From an uncultured Eubacteriales bacterium (lineage in GTDB: Bacteria > Bacillota > Clostridia > Peptostreptococcales > Anaerovoracaceae), in NCBI GenBank assembly GCA_900551415.1, contig URWB01000069.1, positions 1 to 12,947 of the forward strand: 12,947 nucleotides of DNA, given 5' to 3'. The position numbers and the translations under genes were made by a program. Positions 1 through 7,000 of the stretch are shown piece by piece (position 1 is the first letter of the stretch; the number at the start of each line of letters is the position of its first letter). The notes beneath the pieces were generated by a model. It was not told where the DNA came from, did not search any database, and was given only the letters and a program-made list of their open reading frames with translations.

Positions 1-1355
1 TGCGTATCGGCTGTGCTGAACATATCCAGCTGACTGTTTTCGCCAAAATACTCCTCCGGACTTTTTAGCGCAAGGTGCAGCTGCTCAAACGCCAGACTCT
101 TTAAGTCATAACGGTTTTTGGAAACATCCAGGACATAGGCGGCGATTGCTGTATCGAAGGAAACCTCAAAGTCCTGATACTCATAGCGCATCAGACTGTA
201 AAGGTCATCCTTGATATCGTGTCCCCAAAGCCTTAGCTGCAGCGTGTTTAATTTACGCGCGCAAATCTCGGCGGGAATCGCGCGGCAGTCCAGATAATAC
301 ACCACATCCCCGCTGCGCAGGAAGATTCCGTCCATCTGCGGCTTCCGCACATGGCTGCTGTCACCGAAGGTTTTGAGAAAAACTTCTTTTTGCCGCAGCG
401 CGTCCAGTTCCGCGAGCTCCGCCTCGTTTCTCAGGCGAAGCTGTTTCACCTCGCCCGGTGCGAAGTCGAACGTCTCCTGTGGGATCTCTTTTTTAGACAG
501 TTTCTTAAGAAAACTATTGAATTCCAGCTTTTGATACAGCGCGATCAGTTTGTCATAATCCGGCTCTCCTACGCGCATTTTTTCAAAGTCAAGTTCTATC
601 GGCACGAAACGGTTAATCGTTGCCAGACGTTTGCTCAGGACCGCGAGCTGCGCGTTTTCCTCTACTTTTTTGCGCAGTGCGGGCTTCGTGATTTCGTCGG
701 CACGCGCCAAAAGATTCTCTACGGAATCGAACTGCTTGAGCAAAGCGATTCCGGTCTTTTCTCCGATGCCCGGAATCCCGGGGATATTGTCAGAGCTGTC
801 GCCCATCAATCCTTTGAGGTCGATGAACTGTGCCGGTGTCAAACCGTAGTGCTCGACCATCTTGTCATAATCGAACAAAGCGAACTCCGAGATTCCTTTT
901 TTGGTGATGAGAATCTTTGTCTTGTCGGTCGCCAGCTGCAGCGCGTCCTTGTCTCCGGTAATGATCAGAGGCTCGATATCTGCCTCTTCGGCAAGCCGCG
1001 CCGCCGTTCCGATAATATCGTCGGCTTCGTAGCCTTCCAATTCCAACGTTTTGATGCGCATAGCGGCCAGCACTTCCTTGAGCAGCGGCATCTGCATGAC
1101 AAGCTCCGGCGGCATCGGCTTGCGGCCTGCCTTATACGCGTCATATTCCAAATGGCGAAAGGTCGGTGCTTTTAAGTCAAAGGCTACCGTCAGATAAGCC
1201 GGTTCATAATCCCCGATGATCTTATTCAGCATGTTGATAAACCCGAAGATGCCCTGGGTATAAATTCCATCCTTGGTGATCATCGGTTTTTGCATCGCGT
1301 AATAGGCTCTGTTGATCAAACTGTTTCCGTCGATGATGACGATTCTCTCACTCAT
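1..1355 (-). CDS. polA: DNA polymerase I, N-terminal part (cut by window edge)
   Basis: The frame is open from an ATG at 1355 to the left edge and gives 451 residues; the polymerase domain lies outside the window. Residues 1-290 are a 5'-3' exonuclease (FEN) domain that removes RNA primers and damaged strands during replication and repair. Its metal-binding acidic residues are visible: D9, D60, E110-D112-D113, D135/D137 and D186/D189, followed by a helix-hairpin-helix (IPGIPGIGEKTG, 191-202). From about residue 300 comes the 3'-5' exonuclease-like domain. The position of the catalytic DxE motif reads KTF (328-330), so proofreading is probably lost, as in several Firmicutes; D384 probably matches E. 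coli D424. The start is set by AGAGG seven bases upstream. A weak -10 candidate (TAGAAT, 1413-1418) would make this gene transcribed on its own, with the 1384-1409 stem-loop in its leader. Confidence 0.96.
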   Translation of the reverse strand, partial: MSERIVIIDGNSLINRAYYAMQKPMITKDGIYTQGIFGFINMLNKIIGDYEPAYLTVAFDLKAPTFRHLEYDAYKAGRKPMPPELVMQMPLLKEVLAAMRIKTLELEGYEADDIIGTAARLAEEADIEPLIITGDKDALQLATDKTKILITKKGISEFALFDYDKMVEHYGLTPAQFIDLKGLMGDSSDNIPGIPGIGEKTGIALLKQFDSVENLLARADEITKPALRKKVEENAQLAVLSKRLATINRFVPIELDFEKMRVGEPDYDKLIALYQKLEFNSFLKKLSKKEIPQETFDFAPGEVKQLRLRNEAELAELDALRQKEVFLKTFGDSSHVRKPQMDGIFLRSGDVVYYLDCRAIPAEICARKLNTLQLRLWGHDIKDDLYSLMRYEYQDFEVSFDTAIAAYVLDVSKNRYDLKSLAFEQLHLALKSPEEYFGENSQLDMFSTADT

Positions 1356-1383
1356 TTACAAACCTCTTTATCTCTATTTACAA

Positions 1384-1409
1384 AGAGGATTTGAAACTTC
1401 AAATCCTCT
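1384..1409 (-). repeat. perfect 12-bp inverted repeat (stem-loop) before polA
   Basis: Arms 1384-1395 (AGAGGATTTGAA) and 1398-1409 are exact reverse complements with only two bases between them. The repeat lies between the 6S RNA gene and the polA ribosome binding site. Reading toward polA it is followed by only TTTG, too short a T run for a confident intrinsic terminator. It could end read-through from upstream or form a structured 5' leader on polA mRNA; the sequence does not decide between these. Confidence 0.6.
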
Positions 1410-1459
1410 GCTATTCTACGTGATGCGGGACGCTCTATGTGAGACTTCCCACAGGATAA

Positions 1460-1643
1460 ACAAAAATCCCAAATTACCGTCAAGGATATAATTGACGCCC
1501 TATCTTACGATAGGTGGGTGTCCTGTTGCCTGCTTCTGTCTTCCGCTCCAAAGACGGCCTGACATAATGCCGAGCGAAACCCGGACTCCCGAAATTCAAG
1601 TGTAGGTTCAATTATATGTCCTCAACGCATAACCCAGGATTCA
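1460..1643 (-). ncRNA. ssrS: probable 6S RNA
   Basis: 6S RNA binds the sigma-70/sigma-A RNA polymerase holoenzyme by imitating an open promoter. The DNA here can form the right shape. A long closing helix pairs 1629-1641 with 1465-1477 (13 pairs), 1620-1627 with 1478-1485 (8 pairs) and 1608-1617 with 1486-1495 (10 pairs), with bulges of one and two bases, all on the 5' side. Inside, a small hairpin at 1499-1514 (CCTATC/GATAGG) sits on the 3' side of a central bubble, and a terminal stem pairs 1572-1579 with 1541-1548 (8 pairs including one G-T). A T-rich run (TTTTTGTTT, 1466-1458) follows the helix, and a TATAAT lies seven to eight bases before the 5' end. The length, about 184 bases, is normal for 6S. 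There is no open reading frame of note. The family call is by shape and remembered sequence feel, not a covariance search; another structured RNA is possible. Confidence 0.7.
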
Positions 1644-1650
1644 TTGTTAT

Positions 1651-1656
1651 ATTATA
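1651..1656 (-). promoter_or_regulatory. -10 element for the probable 6S RNA
   Basis: A perfect TATAAT on the minus strand lies just past the yebC stop codon and predicts a start near 1643-1644, where the long 6S closing helix begins. The -35 position (around 1674-1679, GGAATA) is poor, so processing from a yebC read-through transcript is also possible. Confidence 0.45.
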
Positions 1657-1672
1657 AGCGCATTTTTGCTCA

Positions 1673-2401
1673 TTATTCCTCGAACAGGTCAATGGAGCAA
1701 TTTGTATATACCTTCTGGACGTCGTCATTGTCTTCCAGAATTTCGATCATCTTCGCCAGCTTTGCGATGTCATGTTCATCCTTCGGCGCGGCTTCCATCG
1801 ACGGTACGTATTCCACATCAGATTCCACGATTTCGTAGCCTGCGTCCGCAAGCGCGTGATGTACGTCAGTATATGCGGACGGGTCAGTAACGATCTCGAA
1901 GCTGTCCTCCTGCACGATCATGTCGTCAGCGCCTGCTTCCAGCGCGGTTTCCAGCAAAGCGTCCTCATCCACCGCATCGGTCTTTTCGATGATGATGATA
2001 CCCTTACGGGAAAACATGTAGGATACGCAGCCCGGCGTTCCAAGATTGCCGCCGTATTTATCAAAGGTGGATCTGACGGAGGAAGTCGTTCTGTTCGTGT
2101 TATCCGTCAGCGCTTCTACGATGACCGCGACGCCGCCTACGCCGTAGCCTTCAAAGCTCAATTCTTCATATGTTTCACCGGCTAATTCTCCGGTTCCTTT
2201 TTTGATCGCTCTTGTAATGTTATCGTTCGGCATGGAGATGGCTTTCGCTTTTTCGATTGCCAGTCTGAGGGTCGCGTTATATTCAGGATCACCGCCTGCC
2301 TTCGCGGCAACGGTAATAGCCCTTGCGTATTTTGTGAACATTGCGGCTCTTTTAGAGTCCTGCGCGGCCTTTCTGCCTGCGATCGTACCGTGTCTTCCCA
2401 T
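1673..2401 (-). CDS. YebC/TACO1 family translation or regulatory protein
   Basis: This 242-residue protein has the normal length and pattern of the YebC/PmpR/TACO1 family. The N-terminal lysine/arginine-rich helical domain (MGRHGTIAGRKAAQDSKRAA, 1-20) is followed by the typical MPNDNITRAIKKG stretch (57-69) and the EGYGxGGVA...TDNxNRT core (84-105), then an acidic C-terminal domain. The family was long annotated as DNA-binding transcription regulators; more recent work on bacterial and mitochondrial members points to a ribosome-associated role that helps translation through difficult stretches such as polyproline. Which applies here cannot be told from sequence. The start is firm: AGGAGG lies seven bases before the ATG. 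A promoter with a 17-base spacer (2453-2481) shows that it can be transcribed apart from the large gene upstream. The 6S RNA gene begins about 30 bases after its stop. Confidence 0.95.
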   Translation of the reverse strand: MGRHGTIAGRKAAQDSKRAAMFTKYARAITVAAKAGGDPEYNATLRLAIEKAKAISMPNDNITRAIKKGTGELAGETYEELSFEGYGVGGVAVIVEALTDNTNRTTSSVRSTFDKYGGNLGTPGCVSYMFSRKGIIIIEKTDAVDEDALLETALEAGADDMIVQEDSFEIVTDPSAYTDVHHALADAGYEIVESDVEYVPSMEAAPKDEHDIAKLAKMIEILEDNDDVQKVYTNCSIDLFEE

Positions 2402-2452
2402 GGAGACACCTCCTAACTGATTTGATTTTTCACTATGTGTTTAGCAGAGATT

Positions 2453-2481
2453 ATTATACGACATGTTTTGGGCTTTTTCAA
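2453..2481 (-). promoter_or_regulatory. sigma-A-type promoter for the YebC family gene
   Basis: On the minus strand TTGAAA (2476-2481) is followed by a 17-base spacer and a perfect TATAAT (2453-2458). The expected start is near 2446, about 45 bases before the ATG. No competing gene lies between. Confidence 0.8.
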
Positions 2482-2495
2482 GGTTTTTTCATATA

Positions 2496-2540
2496 TTTTT
2501 GCGCCGACCCCATCCGAAGCGGACAAAATCGGCGCAAAAA
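2496..2540 (-). terminator. 12-bp inverted repeat after the activase gene, atypical terminator
   Basis: TTTTTGCGCCGA (2496-2507) and its exact complement (2529-2540) flank a 21-base loop that holds a second tiny hairpin (TCCG-AAG-CGGA). It begins about 18 bases after the stop of the activase gene. On both strands the T run precedes the stem and the A run follows it, the reverse of a standard intrinsic terminator, so termination is uncertain; it may instead protect the 3' end of the message. Confidence 0.4.
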
Positions 2541-2558
2541 GAGTTACGAAGAATCAAT

Positions 2559-5500
2559 TTATGCGGTAACCTCCGGAGCCTCCTCTGTCTCCTCTGCCTC
2601 CTTGAGGTTCTTGTGCGCAGTCGCCATCATCAGCTTGATGCGGTTGAGCTGGTTGACATTGCTGGCGCCCGGATCATAATCGATAGCTACGATATTTGCC
2701 TTCGGATAGCGTTCCCGAATGGCTTTCATCATACCCTTGCCGGTCACATGATTCGGCAGGCAGGCGAACGGCTGCAGACAGGCGATATTGCTCGCGCCAT
2801 CCTTGATCAGCTCGATCATTTCGCCGGTCAGGAGCCAGCCCTCTCCGCACTGGTTGCCGATCGAAGCGATCTCTGACGCTTCCTCCGCGGTCTTTTGGAT
2901 ATAGGACGGTTCCTCAAAACGTCTGCTTTGGCGCAGAGCCTTGCGCAGCGGTCTGCGGAACTGCTCCACCAGAGCGATTGCTGCCTGATTCAGCTTGTAT
3001 TGCTGATAGGTGCCGGACAGGTTCTCATAATTGAACTTCTTGCTGTACATCCCGTAGAGGAAGAAGTCTATCAAATCCAAAACGACCGCCTCGCCGCCTT
3101 CTTTTTCGATGATATCGACGATATTGTTGTTCGCGTCCGGATGATATTTGACAAGGATCTCGCCGACCACGCCGACGCGCGGCTTTTTGATTCTGCGCAG
3201 CGGCATGGTATCGTAATCGCGGACGATCTCCTGCACCAGCCGCTTGTAGGTACTGAACTTGCCGTCGCGGCAGTTTTCGAAAATCTCGGCCTCGTATTTT
3301 TTCATGATGCCTTCCGCCGCGCCCGGAACTTCCTCATACGGTCTGGTCGCGTAAAGCAGCCTTTGGAAAAGATCTCCGTACATGACCGCAAGCAGCAGGC
3401 GTTTGCCCATCGCCGGCGTAATCTTAAATCCCGGATTGCTCTCCAAACCCGCCATATTGAAGGATACCACCGGCACCTGCTCCATATGCAGATCCTTGAG
3501 CGCCTTACGCAGCAGCGCGATATAGTTGCTGGCTCTGCAGCCGCCGCCCGTCTGTGACATGACCAGCGCAGTCTTGTTGAGGTCGTACTTGCCGGACTTG
3601 AGAGTGCTGATCATCTTGCCGAGTGTGACCAAAGTCGGGTAGCAAGCATCGTTGTTGACGTATTTGAGTCCCTCGTCGATCGCGTGTTTGTCTACGGTTG
3701 GAATGACAACAGCCTTGTAGCCGCAGGATTGCAGTGCCACCTCTAAATACTGGAAATGAATCGGTGACATCTGCGGGATCAGCAGCGTATAGTCCTTACG
3801 CATTTCCTTGGTAAAATAGGCCCTCGTATACGGTTTGAGATTATGTACCGCTTTGATGCCGTTCTTGTCACGTTCTTCCATCGCAGCTGCCAGCGAGCGG
3901 ATACGGATACGCACCGCGCCGAGGTTGTTGCCCTCGTCGATCTTGAGCAGCGTATAAAGCTTGTTGGAACGCTCTAAAATTTCCTCTACCTGATCCGTCG
4001 TCACCGCGTCTACGCCGCAGCCGAAGGAATTGAGCTGCACAAACTCCACGCCGTCGTGCTGGCAGACATAGTCCGCCGCCCGGTAGAGTCTGGAATGATA
4101 GGCCCATTGGTCGAGTACGCGGATCGGCCGCGGAAGCTTGCCCATGTGGCAGACAGCGTCTTCTGACAAAACCACCATATCGTAGGAAGTGATCATCTTA
4201 TCAATGCCATGGTTGATCTCGGTATCCAGGTGGTATGGTCTGCCGGAAAGTACGATGGCTTTTTTGTGATGTTCTCTGGCGTACGCGATGGCGCGTTCTC
4301 CCTCCGCCTCGACATCACGCTTGAAGGCCTGCTGTTCTGCGCGAGCCGCGAGGACCGCCTCCTTGATCTCATGTTTTTCGATTCCCTTGTGTTTGAGAAT
4401 CTCATACAGACGCGGCACCAGACGTTCGTCCTTGTCATACGGGACAAACGGATGCGTGAATTCTACCCCGTATTCGGTGAAGATCTCGTTCATGTTATTG
4501 GCGATGACCTCCGGATAGGTGGCGACGATCGGACAGTTATAATGGTTCTGCGCGTCCTTGGTTTCCCACTGTTCATAGTTGATGCAAGGATAAAAGATCC
4601 ACTTTTCGCCCATCTCTACCAAAGTCTTGATATGCCCATGCACCAGCTTGGCCGGATAGCAGGCCGTATCGGAAGAGATCGTATCCATGCCCTTTTCGTA
4701 GAGTTCCTTGCTTGACATCGGCGAAAGCACTACGCGGTAGCCCAGCTTCGTAAAGAAGGTAAACCAGAACGGATAATCCTCATATAGATTCAATACCCGC
4801 GGCAAAGCCACATGCCCGCGCGGCGCCGCAGACTCTGCAAGCGGCTGATAGCCAAACAATCGCTTTAATTTATAGGCATACAGGTTTGGCAAATCCTTGG
4901 TTTTGTTTTCTTTTCCCGCGCCGCGCTCACAGCGGTTTCCGGTTACAAAGCGTTCTCCGTCGTTAAAGCGCGTGATGGTCAGCATGCACTGATTCTCGCA
5001 TCCGCGGCATCTGGCGTTTGAACTGCCCGCATGGAAAACCCGCACGCTTTCGAGCGACAGGATATCGGAAACATGTCCGTCGCTCCAATTTGCTTTGGAA
5101 TGCAGGGCGCAGCCGTAAGCGCCCATCAGACCGGCAATATCCGGCCGCACGACCTCTTTGCCGAGCACCTTTTCGATGGCGCGCAGAACCGACTCGTTGA
5201 GGAAAGTTCCTCCCTGTACGACGATTTTATCTCCTGCTTCATCCGGATTGCGCAGCTTGATGACCTTGTACAGAGCATTCTTGATGACCGAATAAGACAG
5301 CCCCGCGGCGATGTCACCGATACTCGCGCCTTCCTTCTGTGCCTGTTTCACCATGGAATTCATAAATACCGTGCAGCGCGTGCCCAGATCCACCGGATGC
5401 TGCGCCAAAAGCCCGATGCGGGCGAATTCCTCGACCGGCATGTTGACAGACTTCGCGTAGGTTTCGATAAAGGAACCGCAGCCAGAAGAACACGCTTCGT

Positions 5501-6812
5501 TGAGCATGATATGATAGATCGCACCGTCCTTGATGCGCATGCACTTCATGTCCTGTCCGCCGATGTCGAGGATAAAATCAACACCGGGCAGGAATTCCTC
5601 CGCCGCCTTGTAATGCGCCATCGTCTCGATAATCCCATAGTCCGCATTAAAGCCGGCCTTAATCAGCCCTTCTCCGTATCCGGTTACGGTTGTATTGGCG
5701 ATATAGCACGCAGCCGGCAATTGCTCGTAGAGCTCCGTCAGCAGCTGCTTGGTCGCCTCCAGCGGGTTTCCCTCGTTGTTGCGGTAAAAAGAGAACACGA
5801 GCTTTTCGTTTTGGTCGATCAGCGCGGCTTTGGTCGTGGTCGAGCCGGCATCGATGCCTAAAAAAAGTGGTCCTTCGCACGCGGCCAGCTCGCTTCTGGC
5901 AATCTTCGCCCTCGCGTGGCGCTCGCAAAATTCCCGATATTCTGCTTCATCAGCAAACAACGGTTCTACACGCTTGGTTACGGAATCCGCGAGCGGATCC
6001 ACCGTTTCAACCTTCGCGATCAGCTCCGCAAGGCTGACCATCTGCTGCCCCTCTGCCATAAAGGCTGCCCCCATGGCAACGAAATATTTTGAATTGTCCG
6101 GAAAGATCACGTCCTCCGGCGCCAGCTGCAAGGTTTCGATGAAGCGTTTGCGCAGCTCCGACAGATAGGTCAACGGTCCGCCCAAAAAGGCGACCTTACC
6201 CGTGATCCTGCGACCGCAGGCGAGTCCACTGATGGTCTGATTGACCACTGCCTGGAAGATGGAGGCCGCCAGATTCTCAATCGGCGCGCCCTCGTTGATC
6301 AGCGGCTGAATATCTGTCTTAGCAAACACGCCGCAGCGCGCCGCGATCGGATAAATAACCGAATAATCCTTAGCGGCTTCATTGAGTCCGTCCCCGTCCG
6401 TATTCAAAAGAATCGCCATCTGGTCGATAAACGCGCCGGTACCGCCCGCGCAGGTACCGTTCATACGCTGTTCCACGGAAGCACCGAAATATGTAATCTT
6501 CGCGTCCTCTCCGCCAAGCTCGATTACCACATCGGTCTCAGGGATCAGCTTCTGCACCGCAAGAGAACAGGTGATAACCTCCTGCTCAAATTTCGCGCCG
6601 ATTTTATCGGCGAGCGCCAAGCCTCCGGAGCCTGTGATGACAACCTTGACCTCAACATCTCCGATTTCGCGCTGCATGTCATGAAGCAATTCACTGACCT
6701 TATCAAAAACACTTGACATATGACGCTCATATTTTTGATACAGAATCTCATCCTGTTCATTGAGCAGCACCAGTTTTACTGTAGTTGAACCAACGTCAAT
6801 TCCAAGTTTCAT
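2559..6812 (-). CDS. Acyl-CoA dehydratase activase-like fusion (2x ATPase + DUF2229 + HgdB-like)
   Basis: This 1417-residue cytoplasmic protein belongs to the BcrAD/BadFG/HgdC superfamily, whose studied members use ATP to push low-potential electrons into 2-hydroxyacyl-CoA dehydratases or related double-cubane proteins. Two ASKHA ATPase domains are visible: 3-270 (LGIDVGSTTVK at 3-13, ELGGEDAK at 98-105) and 318-580 (LGIDAGSTTTK at 318-328, DIGGQDMK at 416-423). Each keeps both [4Fe-4S] cysteines: C121/C160 and C441/C480. A cysteine cluster follows (C602, C605, C609, C628), then a DUF2229-like region (about 674-892, with DTACYP) and an HgdB-like region (about 1010-1385, with NDACYP, TGGGC and CLQPFACLP). 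I prefer the ATG at 6812 because AGGGA precedes it and the family starts MKLGIDVG; a TTG at 6836 would add eight residues. No dehydratase subunit, ferredoxin or CoA-transferase gene is in view, so the substrate is unknown. It stands alone between a divergent gene and separately promoted yebC. Confidence 0.9.
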   Translation of the reverse strand: MKLGIDVGSTTVKLVLLNEQDEILYQKYERHMSSVFDKVSELLHDMQREIGDVEVKVVITGSGGLALADKIGAKFEQEVITCSLAVQKLIPETDVVIELGGEDAKITYFGASVEQRMNGTCAGGTGAFIDQMAILLNTDGDGLNEAAKDYSVIYPIAARCGVFAKTDIQPLINEGAPIENLAASIFQAVVNQTISGLACGRRITGKVAFLGGPLTYLSELRKRFIETLQLAPEDVIFPDNSKYFVAMGAAFMAEGQQMVSLAELIAKVETVDPLADSVTKRVEPLFADEAEYREFCERHARAKIARSELAACEGPLFLGIDAGSTTTKAALIDQNEKLVFSFYRNNEGNPLEATKQLLTELYEQLPAACYIANTTVTGYGEGLIKAGFNADYGIIETMAHYKAAEEFLPGVDFILDIGGQDMKCMRIKDGAIYHIMLNEACSSGCGSFIETYAKSVNMPVEEFARIGLLAQHPVDLGTRCTVFMNSMVKQAQKEGASIGDIAAGLSYSVIKNALYKVIKLRNPDEAGDKIVVQGGTFLNESVLRAIEKVLGKEVVRPDIAGLMGAYGCALHSKANWSDGHVSDILSLESVRVFHAGSSNARCRGCENQCMLTITRFNDGERFVTGNRCERGAGKENKTKDLPNLYAYKLKRLFGYQPLAESAAPRGHVALPRVLNLYEDYPFWFTFFTKLGYRVVLSPMSSKELYEKGMDTISSDTACYPAKLVHGHIKTLVEMGEKWIFYPCINYEQWETKDAQNHYNCPIVATYPEVIANNMNEIFTEYGVEFTHPFVPYDKDERLVPRLYEILKHKGIEKHEIKEAVLAARAEQQAFKRDVEAEGERAIAYAREHHKKAIVLSGRPYHLDTEINHGIDKMITSYDMVVLSEDAVCHMGKLPRPIRVLDQWAYHSRLYRAADYVCQHDGVEFVQLNSFGCGVDAVTTDQVEEILERSNKLYTLLKIDEGNNLGAVRIRIRSLAAAMEERDKNGIKAVHNLKPYTRAYFTKEMRKDYTLLIPQMSPIHFQYLEVALQSCGYKAVVIPTVDKHAIDEGLKYVNNDACYPTLVTLGKMISTLKSGKYDLNKTALVMSQTGGGCRASNYIALLRKALKDLHMEQVPVVSFNMAGLESNPGFKITPAMGKRLLLAVMYGDLFQRLLYATRPYEEVPGAAEGIMKKYEAEIFENCRDGKFSTYKRLVQEIVRDYDTMPLRRIKKPRVGVVGEILVKYHPDANNNIVDIIEKEGGEAVVLDLIDFFLYGMYSKKFNYENLSGTYQQYKLNQAAIALVEQFRRPLRKALRQSRRFEEPSYIQKTAEEASEIASIGNQCGEGWLLTGEMIELIKDGASNIACLQPFACLPNHVTGKGMMKAIRERYPKANIVAIDYDPGASNVNQLNRIKLMMATAHKNLKEAEETEEAPEVTA

Positions 6813-6909
6813 AATTTCCCTCATCTTATCTATCAATTATTTCTAAGTATATGAATCTTTTCGAGCGGTATTCCCATACTGCTCCCAATCCTAGTTTACC
6901 ACCAAAAGC

Positions 6910-6929
6910 CGTTAAAGTAGCGTTAAAGT
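6910..6929. promoter_or_regulatory. tandem direct repeat with 11-bp period, candidate operator
   Basis: CGTTAAAGT occurs twice, at 6910-6918 and 6921-6929, separated by two bases, so the copies lie on the same face of the helix. The site lies between the divergent activase and YkgJ-like genes, 37 bases before the -35 of the latter. Such spacing suits a dimeric OmpR/PhoB-class response regulator, but the regulator is not identified. Confidence 0.4.
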
Positions 6930-6935
6930 TATGAT

Positions 6936-6953
6936 ATACCTCTCTTCTGGTAT
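6936..6953. repeat. short inverted repeat ATACC-N8-GGTAT
   Basis: Five-base arms (6936-6940 and 6949-6953) flank eight bases, just beyond the tandem repeat and before the plus-strand promoter. It could be an operator half-site pair; arms this short also arise by chance. Confidence 0.2.
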
Positions 6954-6965
6954 CCGGTTTTTTGT

Positions 6966-6994
6966 TTGCCTTTTTCCGCGCTTTCCCTTATACT
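6966..6994 (+). promoter_or_regulatory. promoter of the YkgJ-like gene
   Basis: TTGCCT (6966-6971), a 17-base spacer and TATACT (6989-6994) form a plausible sigma-A promoter. The expected transcription start, seven bases after the -10, is the A of the ATG at 7001, which would make the message leaderless. Confidence 0.5.
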
Positions 6995-7000
6995 GGACTT

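Noticed and set aside
351..1175. Plus-strand open frame of 274 residues
   Set aside because: It is antisense to polA, whose translation has all FEN motifs; it has no ribosome binding site or recognizable domain.
1499..1514. CCTATC/GATAGG hairpin as an independent terminator
   Set aside because: No T run follows on either strand; it fits inside the larger 6S-like fold.
5031..5861. Plus-strand open frame of 276 residues
   Set aside because: It lies wholly inside the second ATPase domain of the activase on the other strand and has no family-like sequence.
6813..6836. Longer activase start at a TTG (6836) or ATG (6824)
   Set aside because: Neither has a ribosome binding site, while AGGGA precedes ATG 6812 and the family consensus starts there.
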